Below are positions 20,504 through 29,469 of a DNA stretch of 29,971 bases, piece after piece. Positions within the stretch are counted from its first letter, which is position 1. Every line of letters starts with the position of its first letter. The notes beneath the pieces were generated by a model. It saw only the letters and a program-made list of their open reading frames with translations. It did not search any database and was not told where the DNA came from. The translations under genes and the position numbers were made by a program. Source of the DNA: an uncultured Helcococcus sp. (GTDB taxonomy: Bacteria > Bacillota > Clostridia > Tissierellales > Peptoniphilaceae); NCBI RefSeq assembly GCF_946998255.1, contig NZ_CAMPYN010000008.1, positions 1 through 29,971 on the forward strand, read 5' to 3'.

Positions 20504-23143
20504 ATGGAAAAAATATTACTTATTGATGGATCGTCCCTAATATTTAGAGCTTTTTATGCAATTAGAAATCTTTCTACAAAAGATGGATTGCCAACAGGAG
20601 CAGTTTATGGATTTGTTAATATGTTGAATGCTGCAATTAAACAAATAGAACCTAACTATATAGCAGTAGCCTTTGATAAGGCTGGCCCAACATTTAGAAC
20701 TAGAGAATATGCGGATTATAAAGGTACTAGAGATAAGACACCAGATGAATTGAATAGTCAATTTGGTATAGTTAGAGACTTGTTGGATTCATATGGGATA
20801 AAACATTTTTCACTAGATGATTATGAAGCGGATGATATACTTGCCAGCTTGTCTAGAAAAGCAAATGAGGAAAATATTGAATCCTATATGCTAACTGGTG
20901 ACAGGGATTATTTTCAATTGATCGATGACCATGCCTATGTTCTATATACAGTAAAGGGAATTTCACAATTAGAAATTTATGACAAGGAAAAGATTAAGGA
21001 AAAATATGATGGACTAAGTCCTAAAGACCTTATCGAAATAAAAGGATTGATGGGAGATAGTTCTGATAATATACCAGGAGTACCTGGAGTTGGAGAAAAA
21101 ACTGCTATAAAGTTAATAAAAGAATATTCAACCATTGAAAATATCTATGAAAACATTGATAAGATTAAAGGAAAAGCTCTTCCAAAAAATCTTTTGGAAA
21201 ATGAAAACTTGGCTTATTTATCAAGAAAGCTAGGTAAAATAATATGTGATTTAGACCTAGGTATAGAAATTGAAGATTTAAAAGTTCAAGAAGAAAATAG
21301 GCAAGAGTTATATGAAAAATATAAGGCTTTGGAATTTACAGGCTTAATGAAGGAATATTCTCCTGAAGTAGAAGAGGCTCATGACTTTAATGCTAGCCTT
21401 CTTGATAAAAAAGATTACAAAGAAGTTGTAGATTTTATAGAAAAAGAAAAAGAACTTGTTTTTGATCTTATAAATGAAGATGACTATACGAAAGAAAAAC
21501 CAAGATTTTTAGCGATAAAATCTAAAGATAACAGGGTTTATACTTTAGATTTAGTAAATGATTTTGAATTGTTTGAAAAACATTTTAAAGCTTTATTTGA
21601 GAGTGACAAAATAGAAAAAGTTTCTTTTGATATCAAAAAATCCATTGTAATGTTAGATAAATTAGGTGTTCAATTTTCTGATAATTATCTAGATTTAATG
21701 ATCTTGTCATACCTAATAAATCCTAGTGGCTCATATTCACTACAAGATATTGGTCTATCATTTTTAAATGTAGAGATTAAAGCCTTAGATGAATACCTAG
21801 GAAAAGGAAAAAATAAAAAAAGTGTAGGTGATTTGGACCATGACCAATTATTAGAATATCAAGCTAATAATCTATTTGTGATAAGTAAGGCTAAAAAATT
21901 ATTGTTAGATAAGATTGAAGAAATGGAAATGACAGACCTTCTTTATGAAGTAGATTTGCCACTCGTAAAGGTGCTTGCAGAGATGGAAATTTATGGGGTA
22001 GAGTCTCATGCTAAAGAGTTTGAAAAACTTGATAAAGAAATATCTTCAAAAATAGATGATTTAGAAAATGAAATCTATGATCAGGCAGGTGAAGAGTTTA
22101 ATATAAATTCTCCAAAACAATTGGGAGTAATTCTATTTGAAAAACTAGAATTACCTGTTATTAAAAAGACTAAAACGGGTTATTCTACAAATATTGATGT
22201 CTTAAAAAAATTAGAAGATAAGCATCCTATTATTCCTATGATAGAAGAATATAGACAATTAGCTAAGCTTAAATCCACCTATATTGACGGTTTAATCCCA
22301 ATGATAGGAGAAGACAATAGGATTCATTCAAAATTCAACCAAACTGTAGCAGCTACTGGTAGACTATCTTCTACAGAGCCGAACCTACAAAATATACCTA
22401 TAAAAACGGAAGAGGGTAGGTTGATCAGAAAGGGATTTTTTGCGGGGAAAGATAAAAAATTGGTATCTGCCGACTATTCCCAAATTGAACTTAGGGTGCT
22501 TGCAGCTTTAACTAATGATAAAAATATGTTATCAGCCTTTGAACAAGGAATTGATATCCATACAAAAACAGCGGCTGAAGTATTCAAGGTTGATTTAGAT
22601 GAGGTTACAAAGTTACAAAGGTCAGAAGCTAAGGCTGTAAACTTCGGTATTGTTTATGGGATATCGGATTATGGCATTTCAGAAGATTTGAATATTACAA
22701 GAAAGCAAGCAAGGAATTATATAGATTCTTACTTAGATTCATATCCTCAAATTCATAAATATATGGATGATATAGTTGAAATTGCCAAAGAACAAGGCTA
22801 TGTGAAAACCATGTTTGCTAGAAGAAGATATATCCCAGAATTATCTTCATCAAATTTCAACTTAAGAAGCTTTGGTGAAAGAATAGCTTTAAATTCACCT
22901 ATCCAAGGTACGGCAGCTGATATCATCAAAATTGCAATGATTAATGTTTACAATAGATTAAAGAAAGATGAGTTGAAGGCAAAATTAATTTTGCAAATTC
23001 ATGACGAATTGATAATAGAAAGTCCGGATGACGAACTAGAAAAAGTCAAAAAGATTATAAAAGAAGAAATGGAAAATGCAGTTGATATTGGAGTAAAATT
23101 GCTAGTGGATGTAGAAGTAGGGGATTCTTGGTATGAAGTCTAA
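20504..23143 (+). CDS. polA: DNA polymerase I
   Basis: 879-residue family A polymerase for Okazaki fragment maturation and repair synthesis. The 5'-3' exonuclease domain (about 1-290) shows LIDGSSLIFRAFYA, DDYEADDILA, LTGDRDYFQL and KGLMGDSSDNIPGVPGVGEK. The middle 3'-5' exonuclease-like domain has lost its first acidic pair (FDLINED in place of the DxE motif) and the YD motif (FDIKKS), so proofreading is probably absent, as in Bacillus enzymes. Polymerase motifs: A SADYSQIELR (Asp657), B RSEAKAVNFGIVYG, C QIHDELI (Asp834). RBS GAAGAGGA before ATG. The 3' end overlaps coaE by 11 bases, giving a polA-coaE-transglycosylase operon. Confidence 0.97.
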   Translation: MEKILLIDGSSLIFRAFYAIRNLSTKDGLPTGAVYGFVNMLNAAIKQIEPNYIAVAFDKAGPTFRTREYADYKGTRDKTPDELNSQFGIVRDLLDSYGIKHFSLDDYEADDILASLSRKANEENIESYMLTGDRDYFQLIDDHAYVLYTVKGISQLEIYDKEKIKEKYDGLSPKDLIEIKGLMGDSSDNIPGVPGVGEKTAIKLIKEYSTIENIYENIDKIKGKALPKNLLENENLAYLSRKLGKIICDLDLGIEIEDLKVQEENRQELYEKYKALEFTGLMKEYSPEVEEAHDFNASLLDKKDYKEVVDFIEKEKELVFDLINEDDYTKEKPRFLAIKSKDNRVYTLDLVNDFELFEKHFKALFESDKIEKVSFDIKKSIVMLDKLGVQFSDNYLDLMILSYLINPSGSYSLQDIGLSFLNVEIKALDEYLGKGKNKKSVGDLDHDQLLEYQANNLFVISKAKKLLLDKIEEMEMTDLLYEVDLPLVKVLAEMEIYGVESHAKEFEKLDKEISSKIDDLENEIYDQAGEEFNINSPKQLGVILFEKLELPVIKKTKTGYSTNIDVLKKLEDKHPIIPMIEEYRQLAKLKSTYIDGLIPMIGEDNRIHSKFNQTVAATGRLSSTEPNLQNIPIKTEEGRLIRKGFFAGKDKKLVSADYSQIELRVLAALTNDKNMLSAFEQGIDIHTKTAAEVFKVDLDEVTKLQRSEAKAVNFGIVYGISDYGISEDLNITRKQARNYIDSYLDSYPQIHKYMDDIVEIAKEQGYVKTMFARRRYIPELSSSNFNLRSFGERIALNSPIQGTAADIIKIAMINVYNRLKKDELKAKLILQIHDELIIESPDDELEKVKKIIKEEMENAVDIGVKLLVDVEVGDSWYEV

Positions 23144-23723
23144 GGTAATAGTGATTACAGGATCTATAGCTACGGGTAAAAGTTTGGTTTCGTCTTATTT
23201 AAGAGAAAAAGGATTTAAAATTATAGATGCTGATGAAATAGCCCACCTATTAATGCAAGTTGGCCAGGTGAACTATAAAAATATTGTAGAATATTTTGGT
23301 GAAGAAATACTTGATTCTAACAAAAATATTGATAATAAAAAACTTGCTCATATAGTGTTTAATAATAAGGAGGAATTACAAGTTTTAAATAATTTGACTC
23401 ATGATAATATATTTAATAAAATTATGAACGAAATAAATAATTCTAATGAAGATATTATTTTTGTTGATATACCACTATTTATTGAAAATATTGGTAAAAA
23501 TAATATTCCTGTAGATGAAATGTGGCTTGTTTATACTGATGAAAATACTCAATTACAAAGGTTGATGAAAAGAAACAATTTAAGCCAAGATCAAGCCTTA
23601 AGTAGAATTAAATCTCAAATGTCAATTGAAGATAAGCTCAAATTTGCAGATTTTGTAATTGATAATACAGGAAACAAAGATGATACTAAGAGACAAGTTA
23701 AAGAAAAATTGAGGACTTTATGA
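23133..23723 (+). CDS. coaE: Dephospho-CoA kinase
   Basis: Last step of CoA synthesis: ATP-dependent phosphorylation of dephospho-CoA. The P-loop GSIATGKS is at 9-16, followed by the family stretches IIDADEIAH, DIIFVDIPLFIE and WLVYTDENTQLQRLMKRN (lid region) and a C-terminal DFVIDNTG. 196 residues, normal length. The ATG lies inside the end of polA, so translation is probably coupled; only a weak purine-rich ribosome site is present. polA-coaE adjacency is common in Firmicutes. Confidence 0.94.
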   Translation: MKSKVIVITGSIATGKSLVSSYLREKGFKIIDADEIAHLLMQVGQVNYKNIVEYFGEEILDSNKNIDNKKLAHIVFNNKEELQVLNNLTHDNIFNKIMNEINNSNEDIIFVDIPLFIENIGKNNIPVDEMWLVYTDENTQLQRLMKRNNLSQDQALSRIKSQMSIEDKLKFADFVIDNTGNKDDTKRQVKEKLRTL

Positions 23724-24364
23724 AAATTATAGGAAGAATACTAGTTTTATTATTAATCCTAGCTATTTTAGCAGGTGGACTTTTCTATGGCTATATATAT
23801 TATACAGTCAATGATAGACATGAACCATATATGGATTTAATTTTAAAATATTCAAAAGAAAATAATGTAGATGAAAAATTAGTCACTGCTATAACCAAAA
23901 CAGAAAGTGATTTTATTGAAAAGGCTGAATCTGGAGCCGGTGCAAAGGGACTTATGCAGATTATGCCAGATACCGGTGAATGGATATCACAAAAACTAAA
24001 AGAAAAAGAATATAATCCAACATTTTTATTTAACCCTGAAACTAATATCAAATATGGGACCTACCATCTTAAATATTTGATTGACTATTATGATAATAAT
24101 GTTGATTTTGCTATAATGGCATATAATGCTGGCCACGGTAATGTAAATAAATGGATAAGTCAGGGACTAATAAAAGAAGATTCTAAAGATTATGACCAAG
24201 TCCCATTTCCTGAAACAAGGAATTATATTCGAAAAGTAAATGACCAATGGGAAATGAATAAGAGTATTTTTGATATTTATTACTTAGATAATGAAAGTTC
24301 AAAGAGTCAAAAAGCTTTCAACATAATGAAAAAATTAATAGTAGATTATTTTACAAAGAAATAA
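23720..24364 (+). CDS. Membrane-anchored lytic murein transglycosylase (SLT domain)
   Basis: Cleaves the glycan backbone of peptidoglycan outside the membrane. One N-terminal membrane helix (about 4-29) is followed by an SLT/lysozyme-like domain (about 33-185): catalytic Glu62 in ITKTESDF, then SGAGAKGLMQIMPDTG, NPETNIKYGTYHLKYL and MAYNAGHGNVNKWI. 214 residues. The start overlaps the coaE stop (ATGA). In other Firmicutes a transglycosylase gene also follows polA-coaE. A strong terminator ends the operon. Confidence 0.93.
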   Translation: MKIIGRILVLLLILAILAGGLFYGYIYYTVNDRHEPYMDLILKYSKENNVDEKLVTAITKTESDFIEKAESGAGAKGLMQIMPDTGEWISQKLKEKEYNPTFLFNPETNIKYGTYHLKYLIDYYDNNVDFAIMAYNAGHGNVNKWISQGLIKEDSKDYDQVPFPETRNYIRKVNDQWEMNKSIFDIYYLDNESSKSQKAFNIMKKLIVDYFTKK

Positions 24365-24370
24365 AGTTAG

Positions 24371-24398
24371 AAAACGCTTATTTAATTAAGCGTTTTTT
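24371..24398 (+). terminator. Terminator of the polA operon
   Basis: AAAACGCTTA (24371-24380), loop TTTAAT, TAAGCGTTTT (24387-24396), T-rich tail. Confidence 0.88.
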
Positions 24399-24437
24399 AT
24401 TTTCTGTGAATTATATTTGTAAAATTTACAATTTAAG

Positions 24438-24466
24438 CTGATAAAATCTTTATATCATGATATAAT
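24438..24466 (+). promoter_or_regulatory. Promoter of the rnf operon
   Basis: CTGATA (24438-24443), 17-bp spacer, TGA-TATAAT (TATAAT at 24461-24466). The start would be about 50 bases before rnfC. Confidence 0.65.
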
Positions 24467-24524
24467 AAACTAGCTAGTTATTGTTAATAATATAATAATT
24501 AAAAATAATAGAAAGAGGGAACAT

Positions 24525-25838
24525 ATGGTATTTAAGAAAAATACTTTCAAACAAGGCCATCACATTCCTGCTAAAAAGGAATTGAGTAGAGGCGATGAGT
24601 ACATAATAATGCCAGCACCAGAAGTTGTAAAACTTTCAATGTTACAACACATAGGCGCCCCAGCTAATCCTATAGTTGAAGTAGGTGATCACGTAAAAGT
24701 AGGGCAAAAAATTGGTGAAAAAGTAGGTTTTATTTCAGCTAATATACATTCTAGTGTATCAGGTGAAGTTGTAAAAATAGAGAAGTCAAATTCAACAAGA
24801 GGAAATACTACATGTATTTTTATAAAAAATGATTTCAAGGATGAACTTGCTTATGAATTAATGGATAGAGATTATACATCTATGACTTCTGAAGAAATCA
24901 TAGCTATCATTGATGAAGCAGGTATTACAGGACTAGGGGGAGCTTCATTCCCAACATCTGTAAAATTAAGTCCACAAGAAAAAATTGAAGAAGTAATTAT
25001 TAATGCAGCTGAATGTGAACCATATCTAACATCAGATGATACAGTTATGAGAAATTTTGCTGACAAGATAATTACAGGATTAAAAATTGAAATGCAAGTT
25101 TTAAATGCTGAAAATGGATATATAGTTATAGAAGATGACAAACCAGAAGCTATAGCAAAACTTGAAGAAGCTATTAAAGGTTCTGAAAATATTAAATTAG
25201 TTGTTGCTAAGGCAAAATATCCTCAAGGTGACGAAAAGAGAATCATCCAAGTAGCAACCGGTAAAGAATTACCTTTAGGTGAATTACCTGCGGTTGTTGG
25301 ATGCGTAGTTTCCAATGCTACAACAGCTGCTGCTATAACAGATGCTGTAGTTCATAATAAACCTCTATATGAAAGAATAGTCACTTTCACCGGTGAGTCA
25401 ATGAACACAAAAACAAATGCCTTAGTTAGATTTGGTACAACTTTAGGCGATGCATTGAAAGAACTAGGTGGATTGAAAGATGATGTTGCTAAGTTAATCA
25501 TTGGTGGACCTATGATGGGATTTGCCCAAGATGACTTAGGAATTCCTTTAGATAAGCCGACAAATGGATTATTAGCCTTATCTGTTGAAGAATCAGAATA
25601 TCCAGACCAAGAACCTTGTATAAAATGTTCAGCTTGTGTTGAAGTTTGTCCTGTTTACTTACAACCTTTCAATTTAGAAGAGCTTGTAAGAAATGGAGAC
25701 CTGGAAGGTGCTCAAACTAACGACATCATGGCATGTATTGAATGTGGTTTATGTTCATATATTTGCCCATCACATATACCTTTAGCTGAAACATTCAAAG
25801 AAGGTAAGCAAATGATTAGACAATTAAACGTTAACTAG
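24525..25838 (+). CDS. rnfC: Rnf electron transport complex subunit C
   Basis: Membrane-associated NADH-side subunit of the ferredoxin:NAD+ oxidoreductase, which couples electron flow to Na+ or H+ export. The N-terminal barrel-sandwich part is followed by the nucleotide/FMN glycine motif GLGGASFPT (136-144), a SLBB-type region, and two [4Fe-4S] clusters: CIKCSACVEVC (Cys365, 368, 371, 375) and CIECGLCSYIC (Cys404, 407, 410, 414). 437 residues, a usual length for the Firmicute form. RBS AAAGAGGG. First gene of a tightly packed five-gene operon. Confidence 0.96.
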   Translation: MVFKKNTFKQGHHIPAKKELSRGDEYIIMPAPEVVKLSMLQHIGAPANPIVEVGDHVKVGQKIGEKVGFISANIHSSVSGEVVKIEKSNSTRGNTTCIFIKNDFKDELAYELMDRDYTSMTSEEIIAIIDEAGITGLGGASFPTSVKLSPQEKIEEVIINAAECEPYLTSDDTVMRNFADKIITGLKIEMQVLNAENGYIVIEDDKPEAIAKLEEAIKGSENIKLVVAKAKYPQGDEKRIIQVATGKELPLGELPAVVGCVVSNATTAAAITDAVVHNKPLYERIVTFTGESMNTKTNALVRFGTTLGDALKELGGLKDDVAKLIIGGPMMGFAQDDLGIPLDKPTNGLLALSVEESEYPDQEPCIKCSACVEVCPVYLQPFNLEELVRNGDLEGAQTNDIMACIECGLCSYICPSHIPLAETFKEGKQMIRQLNVN

Positions 25839-25847
25839 GGGGACTAT

Positions 25848-26759
25848 ATGGAGAATATTAAGTTAATAAAAAATAACGCCCCTCATATTAGAGTGAAAAA
25901 GTCTACAACAACAGTTATGTTAGACGTTATAATTGCAATGCTTCCAGCTATGGCAGCAGCTATATATTTCTTTGGTATAAGATCCTTATGGTTGACTCTA
26001 GTTACGGTAGCAGCTTGTGTTATATCAGAAGCTTTGGTGCAAAAGGCACTAGGTAAAAAAGTTAGAGTGAAAGATTTATCAGCTGTAGTTACAGGTATGC
26101 TTTTAGCTTTCAACCTACCAGTAGAATATCCTTTCTGGATGGCTATTGTAGGTGGTGTATTCGCTATAGTAATAGTTAAAGAATTATTTGGTGGTATAGG
26201 ACAAAACTTCCTAAACCCAGCCTTGGCTGCAAGAATTTTCTTGATGGTTACTTGGCCAGCCGAAATTGGAACATTTACATATGATGGAGTTGCAGGAGCA
26301 ACACCACTAGGTGGAAGACCTGCAAGTTTAGTAGACCTATTTATTGGTAATATACCAGGAACCATAGGTGAAGTATCCAAACTAGCTATTCTTATAGGAT
26401 GTGCTTATTTGGTGGTTAGAGGAGTTATTAAATTAAGAATGCCTCTAGTTTACACTCTTGGATGTGCTGTATTCCTATATATTTTCAAATACGACTTAGC
26501 TGATACCCTATACCAATTATTATCAGGTGGTATTATTTTTGCAGCTGTATTTATGGTTACAGACTATTCATCCTCACCAATGTCAAAACAAGGTAAGGTG
26601 ATATATGCTTTAGGAGCAGCTTTATTGACAGTTGTTATTAGACTATGGGGAGCATACCCAGAAGGTGTATCCTTTGCCATACTTATAATGAACGCATTTG
26701 TTCCTACTATTGATAGGTATGTAAGAGCTACAGTATTTGGAACAGGAGGTAAAAAATGA
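25848..26759 (+). CDS. rnfD: Rnf electron transport complex subunit D
   Basis: Integral membrane subunit with multiple helices that carries covalent FMN through Thr. The flavinylation motif DGVAGATPLG places the FMN on Thr152; the family core GGIGQNFLNPALAARIFL precedes it, and MNAFVPTIDRYVRATVFG ends the protein. 303 residues, standard. Starts 9 bases after rnfC with a GGGGG ribosome site, and its stop overlaps rnfG (ATGA). An ApbE-type flavin transferase is needed but is not in this window. Confidence 0.95.
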   Translation: MENIKLIKNNAPHIRVKKSTTTVMLDVIIAMLPAMAAAIYFFGIRSLWLTLVTVAACVISEALVQKALGKKVRVKDLSAVVTGMLLAFNLPVEYPFWMAIVGGVFAIVIVKELFGGIGQNFLNPALAARIFLMVTWPAEIGTFTYDGVAGATPLGGRPASLVDLFIGNIPGTIGEVSKLAILIGCAYLVVRGVIKLRMPLVYTLGCAVFLYIFKYDLADTLYQLLSGGIIFAAVFMVTDYSSSPMSKQGKVIYALGAALLTVVIRLWGAYPEGVSFAILIMNAFVPTIDRYVRATVFGTGGKK

Positions 26760-28252
26760 GAAAACAAGGATCATTTATTACCACAATTTTAGTTTTAGCT
26801 TTAGTAGCAGCTTTGATTTTTGGTGTAAACCAATTTTTAATGGCCGAAGAAGCTAAAGAAGACAAGGTAAATCCTTTTGCATCAGTATATCCAACAGCTA
26901 CAGACCAAGTAGAGGAAATAGAAGTAGAAGGATATGAAGATAAATTTAATAAAGTATACAAAATAAAAGATGAATCAGGAGCTGATGGTTATATATTTGA
27001 AGCTCTAGATAATGGTTATGGTGGTGAATTTGTTTACCAAGTGGGCGTATCTGCAGATGGTACAATTCAAGGATTCAAGGTTTTATCACATAGTGAAACT
27101 GAAGGATTTGGTGCTGCCTTTAATACACCAGAATATGCATCAAGTTTAACTGGTACAAAAATTGGTACAGGAAAGTTAACATTTGGTGAAGCCAATAAAG
27201 ATGAAGGACAAATTGAGTTAATAGCAGGTGCTACCATTACTACAAATGCTGTAACAGACTCATTGATAACAGTGGCGAATGCCTTATCAACCTTATCAGA
27301 AGATGTGCAAGCAGTTGTTAAAGAACTACCATATTATCCTGATAAGTGGCAAGAATTATTCGCTAACCTTATAAGTGAATATGAATTTAAAGAATTTGAA
27401 GATAAAGACTTTTATAGAGAAGATGGTATAAGAAGAATTATTGAAGCTAAAAATAAAAAGACTAATGAAATTTCTTATCTAGTACAATCTACAGCATCAG
27501 GTATAGCAGGTGATATTGATTATATCCTAAGACTTGATGAAAACTATAGAGTTTTCGGTATAGAAATCGGTAAACATAGTGAAGCTGCTGACAAGGGTGG
27601 AAAGATTGAAGATCCAGTTTACAAGGACCTAATCAAAGGATTAAACTTAGATAAAAACTTTATCACAAAAGCTACAAAATTAAGAAAAGAACCAAAACAT
27701 GAAAAAGATATTCTTCTAATTTCTGGAGCAACAGTTACTTCAAAAGCTATGAAGGATTCTTTAGACCAAGTTATTGAAGATTTAACAAGATTTAATAAGC
27801 TTAAAAATAATGAAGATATGTTTAAACCAATTAACTTTGATGACCTAGAATCAGATAAAAAGCAATATGACCATAGTTTATTTGAAGGTGTAGAATCTAC
27901 AGAAGTTATTGCTGAAAATGTAAATGATAAGGTACTTGCAATTTCTGATGCTGGAGACCTAGGTAAAATTTACGATGTAAATTCTGAAGGTTTTGGTGGA
28001 ATGATAGAATTCGGTATCCTAGTAGACAATGATGGAGTAATCAAAGATTTTGTAATATACAAACATAGTGAAACACCAAGCTTTGGTGCAGCTATTGAAG
28101 AAGATTCATACAAGAATCAAATAGTTGGTAAAAACTTAAATGAAATTGGTGATGTTGCTAATGAAGTAGATGCTATAGCAGGATCAACAATAACAACAAA
28201 TGGAATGCACGCAGGATTAAATGCTGTAAAAGAAGCATTTAAGGCCCAATAA
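26756..28252 (+). CDS. rnfG: Rnf subunit G, enlarged with three FMN-binding domains
   Basis: RnfG normally has one signal-anchor helix and one FMN-binding domain, about 200 residues. This one has 498. After the anchor (about 7-29) I see three FMN_bind-like units: (1) about 65-180 with HSETEGFGAAF and flavin motif AGATIT (Thr160); (2) about 220-345 with a weaker middle and SGATVTS (Thr326); (3) about 395-495 with HSETPSFGAAI and AGSTIT (Thr478, with Ser in place of Ala). Units 1 and 3 look most alike. Its position between rnfD and rnfE fixes its identity. Possibly it carries two or three covalent FMN groups in an extended extracytoplasmic wire; only the sequence motifs support this. Confidence 0.93.
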   Translation: MRKQGSFITTILVLALVAALIFGVNQFLMAEEAKEDKVNPFASVYPTATDQVEEIEVEGYEDKFNKVYKIKDESGADGYIFEALDNGYGGEFVYQVGVSADGTIQGFKVLSHSETEGFGAAFNTPEYASSLTGTKIGTGKLTFGEANKDEGQIELIAGATITTNAVTDSLITVANALSTLSEDVQAVVKELPYYPDKWQELFANLISEYEFKEFEDKDFYREDGIRRIIEAKNKKTNEISYLVQSTASGIAGDIDYILRLDENYRVFGIEIGKHSEAADKGGKIEDPVYKDLIKGLNLDKNFITKATKLRKEPKHEKDILLISGATVTSKAMKDSLDQVIEDLTRFNKLKNNEDMFKPINFDDLESDKKQYDHSLFEGVESTEVIAENVNDKVLAISDAGDLGKIYDVNSEGFGGMIEFGILVDNDGVIKDFVIYKHSETPSFGAAIEEDSYKNQIVGKNLNEIGDVANEVDAIAGSTITTNGMHAGLNAVKEAFKAQ

Positions 28253-28270
28253 TACTAAGAGGAGGAGAGT

Positions 28271-28861
28271 ATGAATAATAAAAACAACAATATTATCAAA
28301 AATAATCCAGTCTTAGTAGGAGGTCTTGGATTTGTTTCAATATTAGCAGCAACTACCACATTAAAAGCAGCTTTGATAATGTCTGCAGTAGTTTTATCAG
28401 TCTTGATATTATCAGGCCTTGTAACATCAATTTTGAAAAACTTTATACCTAGAAAATTAGAAGATTTAACACTTTTAATTATTATAGGTGGTTTTGCTAT
28501 TACAGCAACTATGTTGATTAAATTTTATTATCCTATATCAGAGTCTACAATGAGACTAGCAGTTTCTTTGATTGCTGTAAATTCAGTTGTATTTTATAAC
28601 TTAAAAGATACTGTCTTACATGAACCATTAGGACAAAGTATAAAGACTAGTTTCTTTGCAGGCCTTGCTTATGGTCTAGTAGCTATTTTGATGGGAACAA
28701 TTAGAGAATTATTTTCTATTGGCACAATTTATGGATTTAGAATAATTCCTGAAAAATACACAATACCAACTTTTTCATCTCCAGTATTTGGATTTATTTT
28801 GCTAGGTTTATTAATAGCCCTAGGATCATATTTTGCCAATGCTAAGAAGGAGGACCAATAA
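28271..28861 (+). CDS. rnfE: Rnf electron transport complex subunit E
   Basis: Integral membrane subunit, 196 residues with about six helices. It starts with NNPVLVGGLGFVSILAATTT, close to the RnfE/NqrD family opening (NPVLV.ALGLCP), and has the half-channel element GTIRELFSIGTIYGFRIIP. RnfE and RnfA form the membrane core with a shared [2Fe-2S] centre in the RnfA/NqrE family. Only weak Cys content is seen here, which deserves checking. RBS AGAGGAGG; the stop overlaps the rnfA start (TAATG). Confidence 0.93.
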   Translation: MNNKNNNIIKNNPVLVGGLGFVSILAATTTLKAALIMSAVVLSVLILSGLVTSILKNFIPRKLEDLTLLIIIGGFAITATMLIKFYYPISESTMRLAVSLIAVNSVVFYNLKDTVLHEPLGQSIKTSFFAGLAYGLVAILMGTIRELFSIGTIYGFRIIPEKYTIPTFSSPVFGFILLGLLIALGSYFANAKKEDQ

Positions 28862-29421
28862 TGAATATATTACAAATTATTATAGCAAGTGTATTTGTGT
28901 CTAATGTTGTCCTTTCAGGATATATTGGAATGGATGATGTTTTGGCCTTATCAGATAATAAGGGTAAGATACTAAAAATTGGACTTATATCTTGCCTTAT
29001 GCTTACAATATCAACATTTCTTACAAGATTAATAAGCCAAATACTTTTAGAAAAATACAATTTACAATATTTTGAATTACTAGCTTATATAGTAATAATT
29101 GGTCTAGTAGTTAAGGTATTTAGTGTTTTATTTGATTCAACATATGGTGAATCACCAGCATATAGTAAATTAAATTTAGTAAATACCTTATTTTTAGGGG
29201 TAGCCTTGTTAGCTAGTCAAAATAATTTAAGCTTAGTAGATACTATCATATATTCTATAGGGACCTCATTGGGAGTAATCTTATTATCAATAATGATGGA
29301 AGCTATAAAGTATAAGTATAGATTTGTAAATATGCCAGACCACTTCAAAGGAAAGGCTATCCACGTGATGGCTTTAGGCCTTATAGCTTTAGCTTTTTAT
29401 GGATTTGCTGGTTTAGTATAA
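28861..29421 (+). CDS. rnfA: Rnf electron transport complex subunit A
   Basis: Integral membrane subunit, 186 residues, six helices, homologous to RnfE in inverted topology. ILQIIIASVFVSNVVLSGYI matches the RnfA opening (ISAIFVNNVVL..GLC), and the end MALGLIALAFYGFAGLV matches the family end (L.ALAF.GFAGL). The usual Cys after the first conserved segment appears as Gly-Tyr here (SGYIG); one Cys is seen at residue 46. It is translationally coupled to rnfE. A terminator follows 10 bases after the stop, where rnfB would normally be. Confidence 0.92.
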   Translation: MNILQIIIASVFVSNVVLSGYIGMDDVLALSDNKGKILKIGLISCLMLTISTFLTRLISQILLEKYNLQYFELLAYIVIIGLVVKVFSVLFDSTYGESPAYSKLNLVNTLFLGVALLASQNNLSLVDTIIYSIGTSLGVILLSIMMEAIKYKYRFVNMPDHFKGKAIHVMALGLIALAFYGFAGLV

Positions 29422-29430
29422 TAATGAAAA

Positions 29431-29453
29431 GAGGTGGTCATCCACCTTTTTTT
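29431..29453 (+). terminator. Terminator of the rnf operon
   Basis: AGGTGG (29432-29437), loop TCAT, CCACCT (29442-29447), then seven T in total. It closes the operon after rnfA. Confidence 0.87.
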
Positions 29454-29469
29454 ATTTAGAGGAGTTTTT

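Noticed and set aside
25883..26380. Long minus-strand ORF (165 codons) opposite rnfD
   Set aside because: No ribosome site, and the composition is that of an antisense shadow; rnfD is clearly the coding strand.
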